Source: JBLXBZ01 sp048265185 (lineage in GTDB: Bacteria; Pseudomonadota; Alphaproteobacteria; Rhizobiales; Stappiaceae). From it: DNA of 64,000 bases. Shown one piece after another: positions 1 through 8,496 of this stretch (its first letter is position 1; each line of letters opens with the position of its first letter). The translations under genes and the position numbers were made by a program. The stretch covers positions 124,001 through 188,000 of the forward strand of contig JBLXBZ010000006.1 of NCBI GenBank assembly GCA_048265185.1. Direction: 5' to 3'. Under the pieces are notes generated by a model. It was not told the DNA's origin. It ran no database searches and worked only from the letters and a program-made list of their open reading frames with translations.

Positions 1-825
1 GAATTTGGCGCGGATCACTTGCATATCGCCACTGAAGGCCCGCTTGGACTGTTGGCGCGTCGCTATGCGCGCAAGAAAAACAGGGTTTTTACGACAAGCT
101 ATCATACCCGCTTTCCCGAATACGTCTCTTCGCGCATGCCCGTTCCCCTCGCGTGGTCCTATGCATGGATGCGCGGGTTTCATAACTCCGGTCAGGGCTG
201 CATGGTGGCCACCGGCACATTGGATCAAGATCTAACGGAGCGTGGTTTTCGCAATTTGATGCGCTGGTCGCGCGGCGTGGATCAGAGGTTGTTTCGCCCT
301 TATGAAGGATCGGTTTTGCCGGACGATCTTCCTGGGCCGGTTTTTATGTACGTAGGCCGGGTTGCGGTTGAGAAAAATATCGAGGCGTTTCTCCGGCTCG
401 AATTGCCGGGGTCAAAGGTCGTCGTAGGCGGCGGGCCGCAACTGGCGAAATTGCAGCGCGAGTTTCCCGGGGTGCTGTTCACGGGGCCGAAAACCGGTGA
501 GGATTTGGCGCGCCATTACGCCAGCGCCGATGTTTTCGTGTTTCCGTCCCTGACCGACACTTTTGGCAATGTCTTGCTTGAGGCATTGGCTTGCGGCGTG
601 CCAGTGGCGGCTTTTCCCGTCATGGGGCCGCTGGACATCATTGCTGATACGGGCGCGGGCGTTCTGGACAATGACTTGGCCCGGGCGGCGGTGCAAGCTC
701 TGGATATCCCGCGTGATCATTGCCGCAAAATAGCGCTGCAATATACTTGGGAGCAAAGCGCGCGGCAGTTTCTGGGCAATTGCGTTGCGGCTTATGATAA
801 TTCACTAGAGCCGGCGGCGGCTTGA
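1..825 (+). CDS. Glycosyltransferase family 4, 5'-truncated by window edge
   Basis: The frame is already open at base 1, so the N-terminus lies outside the window. What remains (about 274 residues) is the end of the N-terminal Rossmann lobe and the whole C-terminal lobe of a GT-B fold retaining glycosyltransferase. Seen: a donor-lobe start (VFMYVGRVAVEKN), a GGGPQ turn, and the GT4 signature DTFGNVLLEALACGVPV with the conserved Glu residues that bind the nucleotide-sugar. Such enzymes transfer a sugar from a nucleotide-sugar donor to a lipid or glycan at the inner face of the membrane. The acceptor cannot be told from this fragment. It ends 220 bp before the dehydratase start and is probably a separate unit. 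Confidence 0.85.
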   Translation, partial: EFGADHLHIATEGPLGLLARRYARKKNRVFTTSYHTRFPEYVSSRMPVPLAWSYAWMRGFHNSGQGCMVATGTLDQDLTERGFRNLMRWSRGVDQRLFRPYEGSVLPDDLPGPVFMYVGRVAVEKNIEAFLRLELPGSKVVVGGGPQLAKLQREFPGVLFTGPKTGEDLARHYASADVFVFPSLTDTFGNVLLEALACGVPVAAFPVMGPLDIIADTGAGVLDNDLARAAVQALDIPRDHCRKIALQYTWEQSARQFLGNCVAAYDNSLEPAAA

Positions 826-1044
826 GGCCAAGCTGGTTTATTCGCTTTGAGGGCGCTCGCGAACAAGCGCGCGTCAATAATGAAGTTTATAATTGTTTTT
901 TGCGTTGCGAAAAGGCAAACTTCACTCCTCGCCACATGTAATCCTGACGCCCCCATAGACTTTCCGCTTGATAGTGTTTTGTGCAAGAAGTTCTATCGGA
1001 ATGGGAGAGGGCGCGGGAGATTTTCACTGCTTGGAGACGCCAGA

Positions 1045-2031
1045 ATGACCGAATCCTCTTCGCCGACTTTCCGCGATATCGAGAGCGCACGTGATGTGTT
1101 GAAGGCGGAGGCGGTAGTTACGCCATTGCTGCGATCTGCGTTTTTGGACGAGCTTGTAGGAGGCGTTGTTCTCTTGAAGGCGGAGTGCTTGCAGAGGACG
1201 GGTTCTTTTAAGTTTCGCGGCGCCTTTAACCGTTTGAATCAAATTTCTCCAGACAAGCGCGCCGCCGGCGTGGTCGCATGTTCTTCTGGCAACCATGCGC
1301 AAGGGGTTGCGGAAGCGGCGCGTGTGATGGGAATGCCGGCGACGATCGTCATGCCTGATGATGCGCCGAAGCTGAAACGTGAGCGCACGGAGCGCTCCGG
1401 GGCGTCGGTGATCGCCTATAAGCGCGGGGTCGAGGACCGAGAAGAAATCGCCAATGAATTCGCGGGGCGCACGGGCGCGACATTCGTTCACCCTTATAAT
1501 GATCCGGGCGTTATTTCGGGGCAGGGCACAGTTGGGCTGGAAGTGGCGGAGCAGGCCAAGGCGCTTGGATTGGTTCCCGACGCCATGTTGACCTGCGTCA
1601 GCGGCGGCGGACTGACCGCTGGCGTCGCGCTTGCGCTGGAGACCTTGGCTCCTGATTGCGCGATCTATCCTGTGGAGCCGGCGGGTTTCGACGATATGGC
1701 CCGCTCACTCGCCAGCGGGGGGCGGGTGGCCAACACCCAAACGACAGGTTCCATTTGCGACGCCTTGATGGCCGAGACGCCTGGAGACGTTGGCTATGCG
1801 ATTACGTCGCGACGGGCGAAATCAGGGCTTGTGGTGAGCGATGAAGAGGTGCTTACGGCCATCGCCTTTGCCTTCCGTGAGTTGAAGCTGGTGGTGGAGC
1901 CGGGCGGCGCCGTTGCTCTTGCGGCGGTGTTAACGGGTAAACTTCCACTGAAAGGGAAGGTTACGGCTTTGACGTTGTCCGGGGGAAATATTGATTTGGA
2001 GATTCTGCAGCGCGCGCTGGCGCAAAACTGA
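1045..2031 (+). CDS. PLP-dependent threonine/serine dehydratase family protein
   Basis: A 328-residue fold-type II PLP enzyme. The PLP lysine is in GSFKFRGA (Lys56), followed by SSGNHAQGVA and the phosphate-binding SGGGLTAG loop. It has no C-terminal ACT domain, so it is not a classical allosteric biosynthetic threonine deaminase. Family members are catabolic threonine/serine dehydratases, serine racemases or threo-3-hydroxyaspartate ammonia-lyases, and sequence alone does not separate these. The frame stays open upstream to 847, but the ATG at 1045 has a GGAG ribosome site at 1033-1036 and gives the family's usual N-terminus. The minus-strand DUF2336 gene converges on it 11 bp downstream. 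Confidence 0.85.
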   Translation: MTESSSPTFRDIESARDVLKAEAVVTPLLRSAFLDELVGGVVLLKAECLQRTGSFKFRGAFNRLNQISPDKRAAGVVACSSGNHAQGVAEAARVMGMPATIVMPDDAPKLKRERTERSGASVIAYKRGVEDREEIANEFAGRTGATFVHPYNDPGVISGQGTVGLEVAEQAKALGLVPDAMLTCVSGGGLTAGVALALETLAPDCAIYPVEPAGFDDMARSLASGGRVANTQTTGSICDALMAETPGDVGYAITSRRAKSGLVVSDEEVLTAIAFAFRELKLVVEPGGAVALAAVLTGKLPLKGKVTALTLSGGNIDLEILQRALAQN

Positions 2032-2042
2032 GGCTGGCTGGA

Positions 2043-3104
2043 TTAAATTGCAACGCGCATGGAGCTGGGAGCTGAATGCGCGTTGTACATTGTTTTGTAG
2101 CGCATTATGGCGTCGGCGACGCCAGCCTGACTTCGTCCAAGCCATGAATTGCGCAGCCGAAGGAAAAGGCCATAGGTTGTTGGGCTGACGCTAGCCGACT
2201 TCATGAGAACGGCGATTGCGCCGTCGATTCCGGAACTGAAAGTGTCACGCACGGCGGCGTCGCGTAGATTTAATTGTCGTGCGGTGAGCCAGATAATCGC
2301 ATCCATGCGGTCTTGTTTGATGAGCGTCAGTAAAATTGCCTCAAATGACAATTCTCCACTGGCGATTTGAATTCTGATTTCATGGCGTGTGAGCTTTTGC
2401 CCTGCAATTGTCAGTCCGGTGTCTTTTGCGTCCGTAATCGCCGTTTTTATCAATTCGTCCATAGCGGACGCGTCGAATAGAGCTTTGCGTAAGGGAGGGG
2501 GAACCAGGGGGCAGTCCGTCTCCGCGATTAGTTTCATATCGGCGTCAAAGGTCTCGTCCGCCACGCATCGCTGCGCAAGAGCGCCCATCAGTGGGGCGTT
2601 ACTGGCGATTTGTATCAATAGCGCGAGCAAGGCGCGGGTTGAGAAATGCGCGCCGGGGTTTTGCAACAAAGCGTTGACCACTGGGAACGATCCTTGCGCG
2701 AGCAGGCGATCAACAAGCGATGCGGGCAAGCTGCTGCGCCGCGCGATCGCCACCCTGCGGCGATCTGGGCCGGCCTGAACCACCTCCATCAGCCTGTGAT
2801 GGCTGACCATGGGAGAGTGTTCAAACACCGGTTCGCTCAGCTCGAAATTCTCGCGTGTCAGCCTGTCCGCCAGCTCAGTTGTGATGCGAGAGGTTTTCGC
2901 CAGGCGCACGACAATATCCATGCGCGTTTCTTGATTCAGCTGTTCGAAGACGTCGAGCACCAGAGCGCAAAAAAGGTTTCGTTCCTGCGATGTCGTCTTT
3001 TGATCGCGCTGTGCGGCGTATTGAGCGCTTAACAGCCGGATGAGTTCCGAACGCGCATTTGGATCTCGCGTTCGAGCCAGTTTTTCAAGGTGCTCCCGCA
3101 TCAT
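2043..3104 (-). CDS. DUF2336 domain protein
   Basis: A 353-residue, largely alpha-helical soluble protein that resembles the DUF2336 family of alphaproteobacteria. The N-terminal half has short helical repeats (for example RMDIVVRLAKTSRITTELAD and VVQAGPDRRRVAIARR) of HEAT-like character. No catalytic motif, signal peptide or membrane segment is visible. DUF2336 proteins have no settled biochemical function that I can state. It lies 55 bp downstream of the CheZ-like gene on the same strand, so the two are probably co-transcribed. That suggests a role around chemotaxis or motility signalling, which is inference only. Confidence 0.8.
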   Translation of the reverse strand: MMREHLEKLARTRDPNARSELIRLLSAQYAAQRDQKTTSQERNLFCALVLDVFEQLNQETRMDIVVRLAKTSRITTELADRLTRENFELSEPVFEHSPMVSHHRLMEVVQAGPDRRRVAIARRSSLPASLVDRLLAQGSFPVVNALLQNPGAHFSTRALLALLIQIASNAPLMGALAQRCVADETFDADMKLIAETDCPLVPPPLRKALFDASAMDELIKTAITDAKDTGLTIAGQKLTRHEIRIQIASGELSFEAILLTLIKQDRMDAIIWLTARQLNLRDAAVRDTFSSGIDGAIAVLMKSASVSPTTYGLFLRLRNSWLGRSQAGVADAIMRYKTMYNAHSAPSSMRVAI

Positions 3105-3159
3105 GGAGTATGGGGCTTTCTATTATCAACTTTTCAAATTTTGTTATTTATTATGCTAT

Positions 3160-4266
3160 TTAACTGAAAATAGCTTGCCTTTCTCCAGTTGAAAGGTGAT
3201 CAAGCTCATCTTCTTCAGATTCGTGCTCTTCCAATTTAGATTGATCTGCTAATTTTTCTTTCCACTGTTCTTCAGAAATATTTTCTATTTCTGGTATTTT
3301 ATTAATTTCGTCGACGTCCGTCATTTCCACGTCGTCTTCAATGTTTTTGGTCGCCGCCTCCGGCGTAGGCGTAGCGTCCTCCTCCGTGGCCGCGTCTGAT
3401 GGCGGGGTATCTTCTGTTGGCGAAGAAGGAGCGGACGCGAAAACCTCAGGTTCCTCTTCGCTTTGGGTTTCGATTTTGTCAAAATCAAAGTCGTTAAGAT
3501 CGAGAGGTTTGGTTTCCGCCATTTCATTGGGCGCGTCCGCGGCGTCAGCTGTTGGAGCCGCGTCGAACATCATGGCGTCAATGGCGTCTTGCCCGACGCC
3601 TTTTCCGGCCAGTTGGGGGCCGTTAAGCAAATGTGCGTCGGGACGTTGGTCTATGTGCATTTGCGGGTCGTCAGCTTCGCTTCCTTCAAGCCCCCAAATG
3701 TTGATCATCAGGTTAATGCGCGATTCCAGATATTGCAGAACATGGACGATTTTCTGCGTTCGCTGTCCTGTCAGGTCTTGAAACGAACAAGCCATGAAGA
3801 TCTCAGTCGCGTGGGCGTCAATGTTATCGCAACTTTCTTCGGAGGCGCCGTTTTCGCGCAAAGTCCAAGCGATTTCCTGGATAGCTTCGGCGGCGGCGAG
3901 AATATCTTGCGTGGCGCCTTCGGTGTGGGTGACGATGGCGTCAAGTTCGTGAGAAGCCTCCTGGAAGCGATTGCCGTCGAGGGACTCATGCTTGATATTT
4001 GAAATTTCCTGCTTGGTCCGTTCGATGGCCTCTTGCATGTCTGCGATGTCGAGGCGAATACGATTGACGTCAGGAACGGTTCTGCTGCGCGTGATCGACT
4101 TTTCCAGCCGGGCGATGGCGTCGAGCAGTATTTGCGTGTCAGGCTTCTGGTTGCGCCGAAGGTATTCCTCCATAAACCAACGTCCACGGGACGAGCTTGT
4201 CAAAGCCTGAAACAGCGCTTCATATTCGTCGTCTTTCAGCGCGGTCGTTGGTTTATTGGTCGACAT
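3160..4266 (-). CDS. CheZ-like chemotaxis phosphatase
   Basis: A 368-residue protein whose central helical region carries the CheZ active-site motif FQDLTGQ (Asp164, Gln168), in the context IFMACSFQDLTGQRTQKI. In CheZ, these Asp and Gln residues act in hydrolysis of the CheY aspartyl phosphate. Residues about 40-195 are helical. The C-terminal 170 residues are very acidic and low in complexity (Glu/Asp/Pro/Ala-rich) and end in a short conserved-looking tail, DHLSTGERQAIFS. E. coli CheZ is only 214 residues, so the acidic tail is an added region. It probably dephosphorylates a CheY-type regulator. It is followed on the same strand by the DUF2336 gene. Confidence 0.78.
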   Translation of the reverse strand: MSTNKPTTALKDDEYEALFQALTSSSRGRWFMEEYLRRNQKPDTQILLDAIARLEKSITRSRTVPDVNRIRLDIADMQEAIERTKQEISNIKHESLDGNRFQEASHELDAIVTHTEGATQDILAAAEAIQEIAWTLRENGASEESCDNIDAHATEIFMACSFQDLTGQRTQKIVHVLQYLESRINLMINIWGLEGSEADDPQMHIDQRPDAHLLNGPQLAGKGVGQDAIDAMMFDAAPTADAADAPNEMAETKPLDLNDFDFDKIETQSEEEPEVFASAPSSPTEDTPPSDAATEEDATPTPEAATKNIEDDVEMTDVDEINKIPEIENISEEQWKEKLADQSKLEEHESEEDELDHLSTGERQAIFS

Positions 4267-4356
4267 TATCGTGCTTCCTGCTTTTCAAGCCCCAAACGTG
4301 TCTTTTCCGACGACGTCGCGTTTAATCCACATTCAGCGAGACTATACTAAAATTTC

Positions 4357-4371
4357 TTAAATTCAGCTTAT
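4357..4371. promoter_or_regulatory. Possible CtrA-type box upstream of the CheZ-like gene
   Basis: TTAA-ATTCAGC-TTAT, one base off the alphaproteobacterial CtrA consensus TTAA-N7-TTAA. It lies 91 bp before the minus-strand CheZ-like start, with a TATAGT hexamer on that strand between it and the gene. The region is AT-rich, so a chance match is possible. Confidence 0.3.
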
Positions 4372-4396
4372 CATAGGCTTGTTGGTTGCGTTTTAC

Positions 4397-5380
4397 TTAT
4401 CCCCATAGCTCCGGCTCTGGCGGATAAAGCGTGCTGTCTTTGAATTTCAGCCCAGGCTTGCGGTCGGTGGTCAGCAGCAATGGGCCGTCGAGATCCACAA
4501 AATCAGCGTTTTGCGCAATGAGCGTCGCCGGCGCCATGGCCAGCGAAGTGCCGAGCATGCAGCCGATCATCACCGTGAGCTTCAATTCGCGTGCTTTTTG
4601 CATCATTTTTAAAGCTTCGGTCAGACCGCCAGCCTTGTCGAGTTTGATGTTGACGGCGTTATAGCGGTCAGCGAGCGCTTCAAGTTCGGCGGAAGTGTGC
4701 AGGCTTTCGTCGGCGCAAATAAGTGATTTACTTTCGATGTCGCGCAACAGCGCGTCTTGGCCGGATGGCAATGGTTGTTCAATCAGCCTGACGTTCGCGG
4801 CCTCGCAAGCCGCGAGGTTTCGCGCGAAATTCTCCGCCGTCCAGGCTTCATTGGCGTCGACGATTAGCTCGCTGTCTGGGGCGGCTTTACGCACCAAAGC
4901 GATTCGCTCCGGATCGCCTTCGCCTCCAAGTTTAATTTTCAGTAGGGGGCGGTGGGCGGCTTTGGCGGCGTCCGCCGCCATTTTTTCCGCCGAGCCTACG
5001 CTGATGGTGAAAGCGGTGACCACAGGGCGCATGGCTGGCAAGCCTGCGCTCATATAGGCTGGTTTGCTCTGGCGTTTGGCCTCAAGGTCCCACAAGGCGC
5101 AATCCAAAGCGTTACGCGCTGCGCCCGGGGGCATCAAATCTTGGAGGGCTTGGCGGGAGAGTTCGGCGCTGAGCGCCGGCTGCATGGCTTGAAGGGCTTG
5201 CATAACCCCTTCAACGCTTTCTCCATAACGTGGATAGGGCACGCATTCGCCTTGTCCTCGATGGTGACCGTCTTCAAGGGTCACACAGACCACGTCCGCA
5301 TGGGTGCGAGCTCCACGTGAAATCGTGAAGCCGCCTTCAATGGCCCAGCGTTCATGTTCGACCGAAATCGTTACGCTCAT
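4397..5380 (-). CDS. dgcA: N-acetyl-D-glutamate racemase DgcA (dipeptide epimerase-like enolase superfamily)
   Basis: A 327-residue enolase-superfamily enzyme. Barrel motifs are in order: KIKLGG with the paired lysines, VDANEAW, EQPL, ADES for the metal ligands, the second-side lysine in NIKLDKAGG, then MIGCMLGTS and DLDGPLLL. The last is typical of the L-Ala-D/L-Glu epimerase branch. Its ATG overlaps the stop of the upstream dgcN by 4 bp. From recalled literature, the DgcN-DgcA pair of marine bacteria converts D-glutamate to N-acetyl-D-glutamate and then N-acetyl-L-glutamate. The pairing here makes that function more likely than muropeptide epimerisation, although a murein dipeptide epimerase cannot be excluded from sequence alone. 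Confidence 0.85.
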   Translation of the reverse strand: MSVTISVEHERWAIEGGFTISRGARTHADVVCVTLEDGHHRGQGECVPYPRYGESVEGVMQALQAMQPALSAELSRQALQDLMPPGAARNALDCALWDLEAKRQSKPAYMSAGLPAMRPVVTAFTISVGSAEKMAADAAKAAHRPLLKIKLGGEGDPERIALVRKAAPDSELIVDANEAWTAENFARNLAACEAANVRLIEQPLPSGQDALLRDIESKSLICADESLHTSAELEALADRYNAVNIKLDKAGGLTEALKMMQKARELKLTVMIGCMLGTSLAMAPATLIAQNADFVDLDGPLLLTTDRKPGLKFKDSTLYPPEPELWG

Positions 5381-6387
5381 TTCTCGAATTCCTCTATCAA
5401 TCGATCAACGATCGCCTGAGAGCCGAAACGAACCGGGTCGGTGGCGGGAAGGTTGTATTTTTGAGAGAGCTCTTCGAGATAGGTCTTGGCGTCCGCTTCG
5501 TTCATCGCCGTGGTGTTGACGGCGATGCCGACGCAACGAATGTCGGGGTTGGTCAAGCGCCCGCATGTGATTGTGAGGTCGATGACTTCTTGAATTGTCG
5601 GCAAAGGCGTTTTTACGCCGCGCATATTGGTTCTGCTCGGCTCGTGGCAGACGACGAACGCGTCGGGTTGCGATCCGTGCAAAAGGCCAAGCGTGACGCC
5701 GGCGAACGAGGGGTGGAACAGGGAGCCTTGCCCTTCCACGACGTCCCAATGATCGTCTGCGGCGTCGGGTGAGATCCATTCCGCCGCGCCTGAGATGAAG
5801 TCGGCGACGACGGCGTCAAGCGAAACGCCTCGGCCTGATATGAATACGCCTGTTTGCCCTGTCGCGCGAAAATCGGCGTTTAACCCGCGCTCGCGCATGT
5901 CTGTTTCCAGAGCGAGAGCCGTGTATTTTTTGCCGACTGAACAATCCGTTCCAACGGTTAACAGCCGCTTTCCCGTGCGCTTTACGCCCTTTCCGGTGGC
6001 GAAACGTTCACTGGATTGGCGAACGTCGAAGAGCTGGCGTCCGTTCTTTTCCGCCGCTTCGCGAATGGCCTCCACCTCGCTTAGCCGCATGTGCAGTCCG
6101 CTGGCCACGTCCATTCCGGCGTTGAGGGCGTCGACGATTGAAGCAACCCAGTGTTCGGGCAAGACGCCGCCTGCGTTGACGGCGCCTATCACCATGGTGC
6201 GGGCTCCGGCGTCGGCGGCGGTCTTTACGTCCATGTCGGGTAATTTCGCGTCGGCTGCGCATCCTTCCAGCCGCAATTGACCGACGCACCAGTCTTTGCG
6301 CCAGTCAACGATGCCAAGGCCGGTTTTTGCCGCGAGGCTGTCGGGGACGTCTCCTAAAAACAAGAGATAGGGGTTCTTGATTTCCAT
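5377..6387 (-). CDS. dgcN: D-glutamate N-acetyltransferase DgcN (DUF1611 family)
   Basis: A 336-residue DUF1611-family protein beginning MEIKNPYLLFLGD. The start at 6387 has a perfect AGGAGG ribosome site at 6393-6398, although the frame stays open further upstream to 6822. A P-loop-like turn (GTDCSVGKKYTA) sits in the middle and a conserved HPSFAGVTLGLLHG follows. From recalled literature, DgcN acetylates D-glutamate with acetyl-CoA as the first step of a D-glutamate catabolic route completed by DgcA. The two genes overlap by ATGA and must be one operon, transcribed divergently from the mla operon 123 bp away. Confidence 0.83.
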   Translation of the reverse strand: MEIKNPYLLFLGDVPDSLAAKTGLGIVDWRKDWCVGQLRLEGCAADAKLPDMDVKTAADAGARTMVIGAVNAGGVLPEHWVASIVDALNAGMDVASGLHMRLSEVEAIREAAEKNGRQLFDVRQSSERFATGKGVKRTGKRLLTVGTDCSVGKKYTALALETDMRERGLNADFRATGQTGVFISGRGVSLDAVVADFISGAAEWISPDAADDHWDVVEGQGSLFHPSFAGVTLGLLHGSQPDAFVVCHEPSRTNMRGVKTPLPTIQEVIDLTITCGRLTNPDIRCVGIAVNTTAMNEADAKTYLEELSQKYNLPATDPVRFGSQAIVDRLIEEFEK

Positions 6388-6510
6388 GTCTGCCTCCTGG
6401 CGCGCGAAGATCTCTGACGACCTTGCGCAGAGCTGCTCTGGACGGTGAGTGTATTCACAATGTATAGGATGTGTCGTGGAACTCCGGCAAGGGGCCTTTG
6501 AGAGAAGATC

Positions 6511-7656
6511 ATGAACATACATGTGAGATTGACGAAGCCGTCGCTTCAGGCCTCCGTCGAGGGAGATACGACTCGCATCGTCATTGCTGGAGACTGGACC
6601 ATCCGTAGCGCGCAGGCCATGGAGCGGGAGGTCAACGCTTTTCGCAAGGTCGCGACGTCGAATGTGGTCATCGATTTTTCCGGTATTGACGCCATGGACA
6701 CCGCTGGAACCTGGCTTATTCACCGAATGCAAGCGGATTTGGAGTTTGGCGGAACGAGGGTGACGCCCTTCGGGTTGAATGACACATATGCGGCCTTGCT
6801 GGTGGAAATCGAAGGACATCACCCGCCTGCGTGGCGGCCGGAGAAAAACCGTTGGTCGATCGTTTCCTTTTTGGAGAAAATTGGCCGCCAGATGGCGGAA
6901 ATCTGGCGTGATATTATCGCCGTTCTGGACATTCTCGGAGCGTTGGGCGTCGTCTTGGCGTCCATGGTGTTCAATCCTCGCCGTTTACGCGGTATCTCCA
7001 TCGCCGTTCATTTTGATCGCTCGTGCATAGGCGCCGTGCCGATCGTTGTTCTGATGAGCTTCTTGATTGGCGGCATTATTTCCCAGCAAGGCGGATTTTA
7101 TCTCAGGCAATTCGGCGCGGATCTGTTCGTGGTCGATCTCACAGGCGTGCTGGTTTTGCGCGAAATTGGGGTTCTGTTGACGGCGATTATGGTGGCGGGC
7201 CGCTCCGGGTCGGCGTTCACTGCGGAACTAGGCTCCATGAAAATGCGCGAGGAGATCGACGCCTTGCACGTCATTGGTCTGCAAGCTTCAGAAGTTTTGA
7301 TTCTTCCCCGGCTTGTCGCCTTGATCGTCGCCTTGCCCATTCTGGCGTTTCTTTCAGATCTGTCGGCGCTTGTGGGCTCGGGACTTGTGACATGGATGTA
7401 TTTGGACATTCCGCCTCAGACTTATCTTTTGCGTTTGCAGCAGGCGATTACTTTCGACACATTGATAGTTGGTTTGGTGAAGGCGCCATTTATGGCGTTG
7501 ATCATTGGATTGATCGCCTGCGTTGAAGGATTAAAAGTTACAGGTTCCGCCGAATCATTGGGACGCCAGACAACGCTATCCGTTGTGAAGGCGATATTCA
7601 TGGTTATTGTCGTTGACGGGCTTTTCGCTATTTTCTTCGCGTCCGTAGGTATTTGA
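6511..7656 (+). CDS. mlaE: MlaE-family lipid ABC transporter permease with N-terminal STAS domain
   Basis: A 381-residue inner-membrane permease. Residues 1 to about 115 form a STAS-like domain (VIDFSGIDAMDTAGTWLIHRM). The rest is the MlaE permease with about five hydrophobic spans and the conserved GGIISQQGG and SAFTAELGSMKMREEIDAL stretches. In E. coli the STAS protein MlaB is separate; fusion to the permease is common in alphaproteobacteria. It works with the ATPase and MCE protein encoded next in moving phospholipids between inner and outer membranes. It is the first gene of a four-gene operon, 13 bp before mlaF. Confidence 0.93.
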   Translation: MNIHVRLTKPSLQASVEGDTTRIVIAGDWTIRSAQAMEREVNAFRKVATSNVVIDFSGIDAMDTAGTWLIHRMQADLEFGGTRVTPFGLNDTYAALLVEIEGHHPPAWRPEKNRWSIVSFLEKIGRQMAEIWRDIIAVLDILGALGVVLASMVFNPRRLRGISIAVHFDRSCIGAVPIVVLMSFLIGGIISQQGGFYLRQFGADLFVVDLTGVLVLREIGVLLTAIMVAGRSGSAFTAELGSMKMREEIDALHVIGLQASEVLILPRLVALIVALPILAFLSDLSALVGSGLVTWMYLDIPPQTYLLRLQQAITFDTLIVGLVKAPFMALIIGLIACVEGLKVTGSAESLGRQTTLSVVKAIFMVIVVDGLFAIFFASVGI

Positions 7657-7669
7657 AAAGGCGGTTTTC

Positions 7670-8479
7670 ATGACAGACCAACTTGATGCGCCTGCGGCGC
7701 AATCTGCCCAAACCTCCGCTTTGGAGCGTGAAGCGGTTTTGCAGGCCCGAGGCGTGACGGTGGGCTTTGGCTCCAAGCTGATTTTGCAAAATCTGGACCT
7801 TGACGTTTATCGGCGTGAAATACTGGGGTTCGTGGGCGGTTCAGGCACCGGTAAATCGGTATTGATGCGCGCAATCTTGGGTTTGACGCCAAAGCGGGCG
7901 GGGACGATCACCGTTTTTGGCGAAAATCTCGATAAGGTTGACGATGAGCGCAGGTTGGGTGTGGAGCGCCGTTGGGGCGTCTTGTTTCAGCAAGGCGCGC
8001 TTTTTTCTTCGCTCTCGGTGAAGCAAAATATCCAGTTGCCCATGCGCGAGCATATGAAGCTATCTCCTCGGTTGATGGATGAACTGGCGCTTTTGAAAAT
8101 CGAAATGGTGGGTTTGCCGCGCGACGCGGCCGATAAAATGCCTTCCGAGTTGTCAGGCGGCATGATCAAGCGGGCAAGTCTTGCCCGGGCGCTCGCTCTT
8201 GATCCGGATCTTGTGTTTCTTGACGAGCCTACCTCGGGGCTTGACCCTATTGGCGCTGCGGCGTTTGATGAATTAATTCGCAAGTTGCGCGACACCTTGG
8301 GCTTGACAGTTTATATGGTGACCCATGATCTTGATAGTCTGCATTCCATTTGCGACCGGATCGCGGTATTAGGGGAACGTAAGGTTCTGGTTTCCGGCAC
8401 CGTTGAAGAACTCATGGCGTATGATCACCCTTGGGTTCAGGAATATTTTAATGGCGAACGCGCGTTGCGGCGGGTTTAG
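7670..8479 (+). CDS. mlaF: MlaF-family lipid ABC transporter ATPase
   Basis: A 269-residue ABC ATPase with Walker A GGSGTGKSV, Q-loop LFQQGALFSSLSV, signature LSGGMIKRASLARAL, Walker B LVFLDEPTSGLDP and the switch histidine in VTHDL. The LSGGM signature and FSSLSV Q-loop are typical of the Mla/Ttg2A branch. It energises the MlaE permease. It starts 13 bp after mlaE and ends 17 bp before the MCE gene. Confidence 0.93.
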   Translation: MTDQLDAPAAQSAQTSALEREAVLQARGVTVGFGSKLILQNLDLDVYRREILGFVGGSGTGKSVLMRAILGLTPKRAGTITVFGENLDKVDDERRLGVERRWGVLFQQGALFSSLSVKQNIQLPMREHMKLSPRLMDELALLKIEMVGLPRDAADKMPSELSGGMIKRASLARALALDPDLVFLDEPTSGLDPIGAAAFDELIRKLRDTLGLTVYMVTHDLDSLHSICDRIAVLGERKVLVSGTVEELMAYDHPWVQEYFNGERALRRV

Positions 8480-8496
8480 AGGATTAAGAGGTTGGA

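Noticed and set aside
847..1044. N-terminal extension of the dehydratase
   Set aside because: It starts without a ribosome site and adds 66 residues not found in the family, while ATG 1045 has GGAG.
6388..6822. N-terminal extension of dgcN to 6822
   Set aside because: It would overlap the start of mlaE on the other strand, and ATG 6387 has a perfect AGGAGG.
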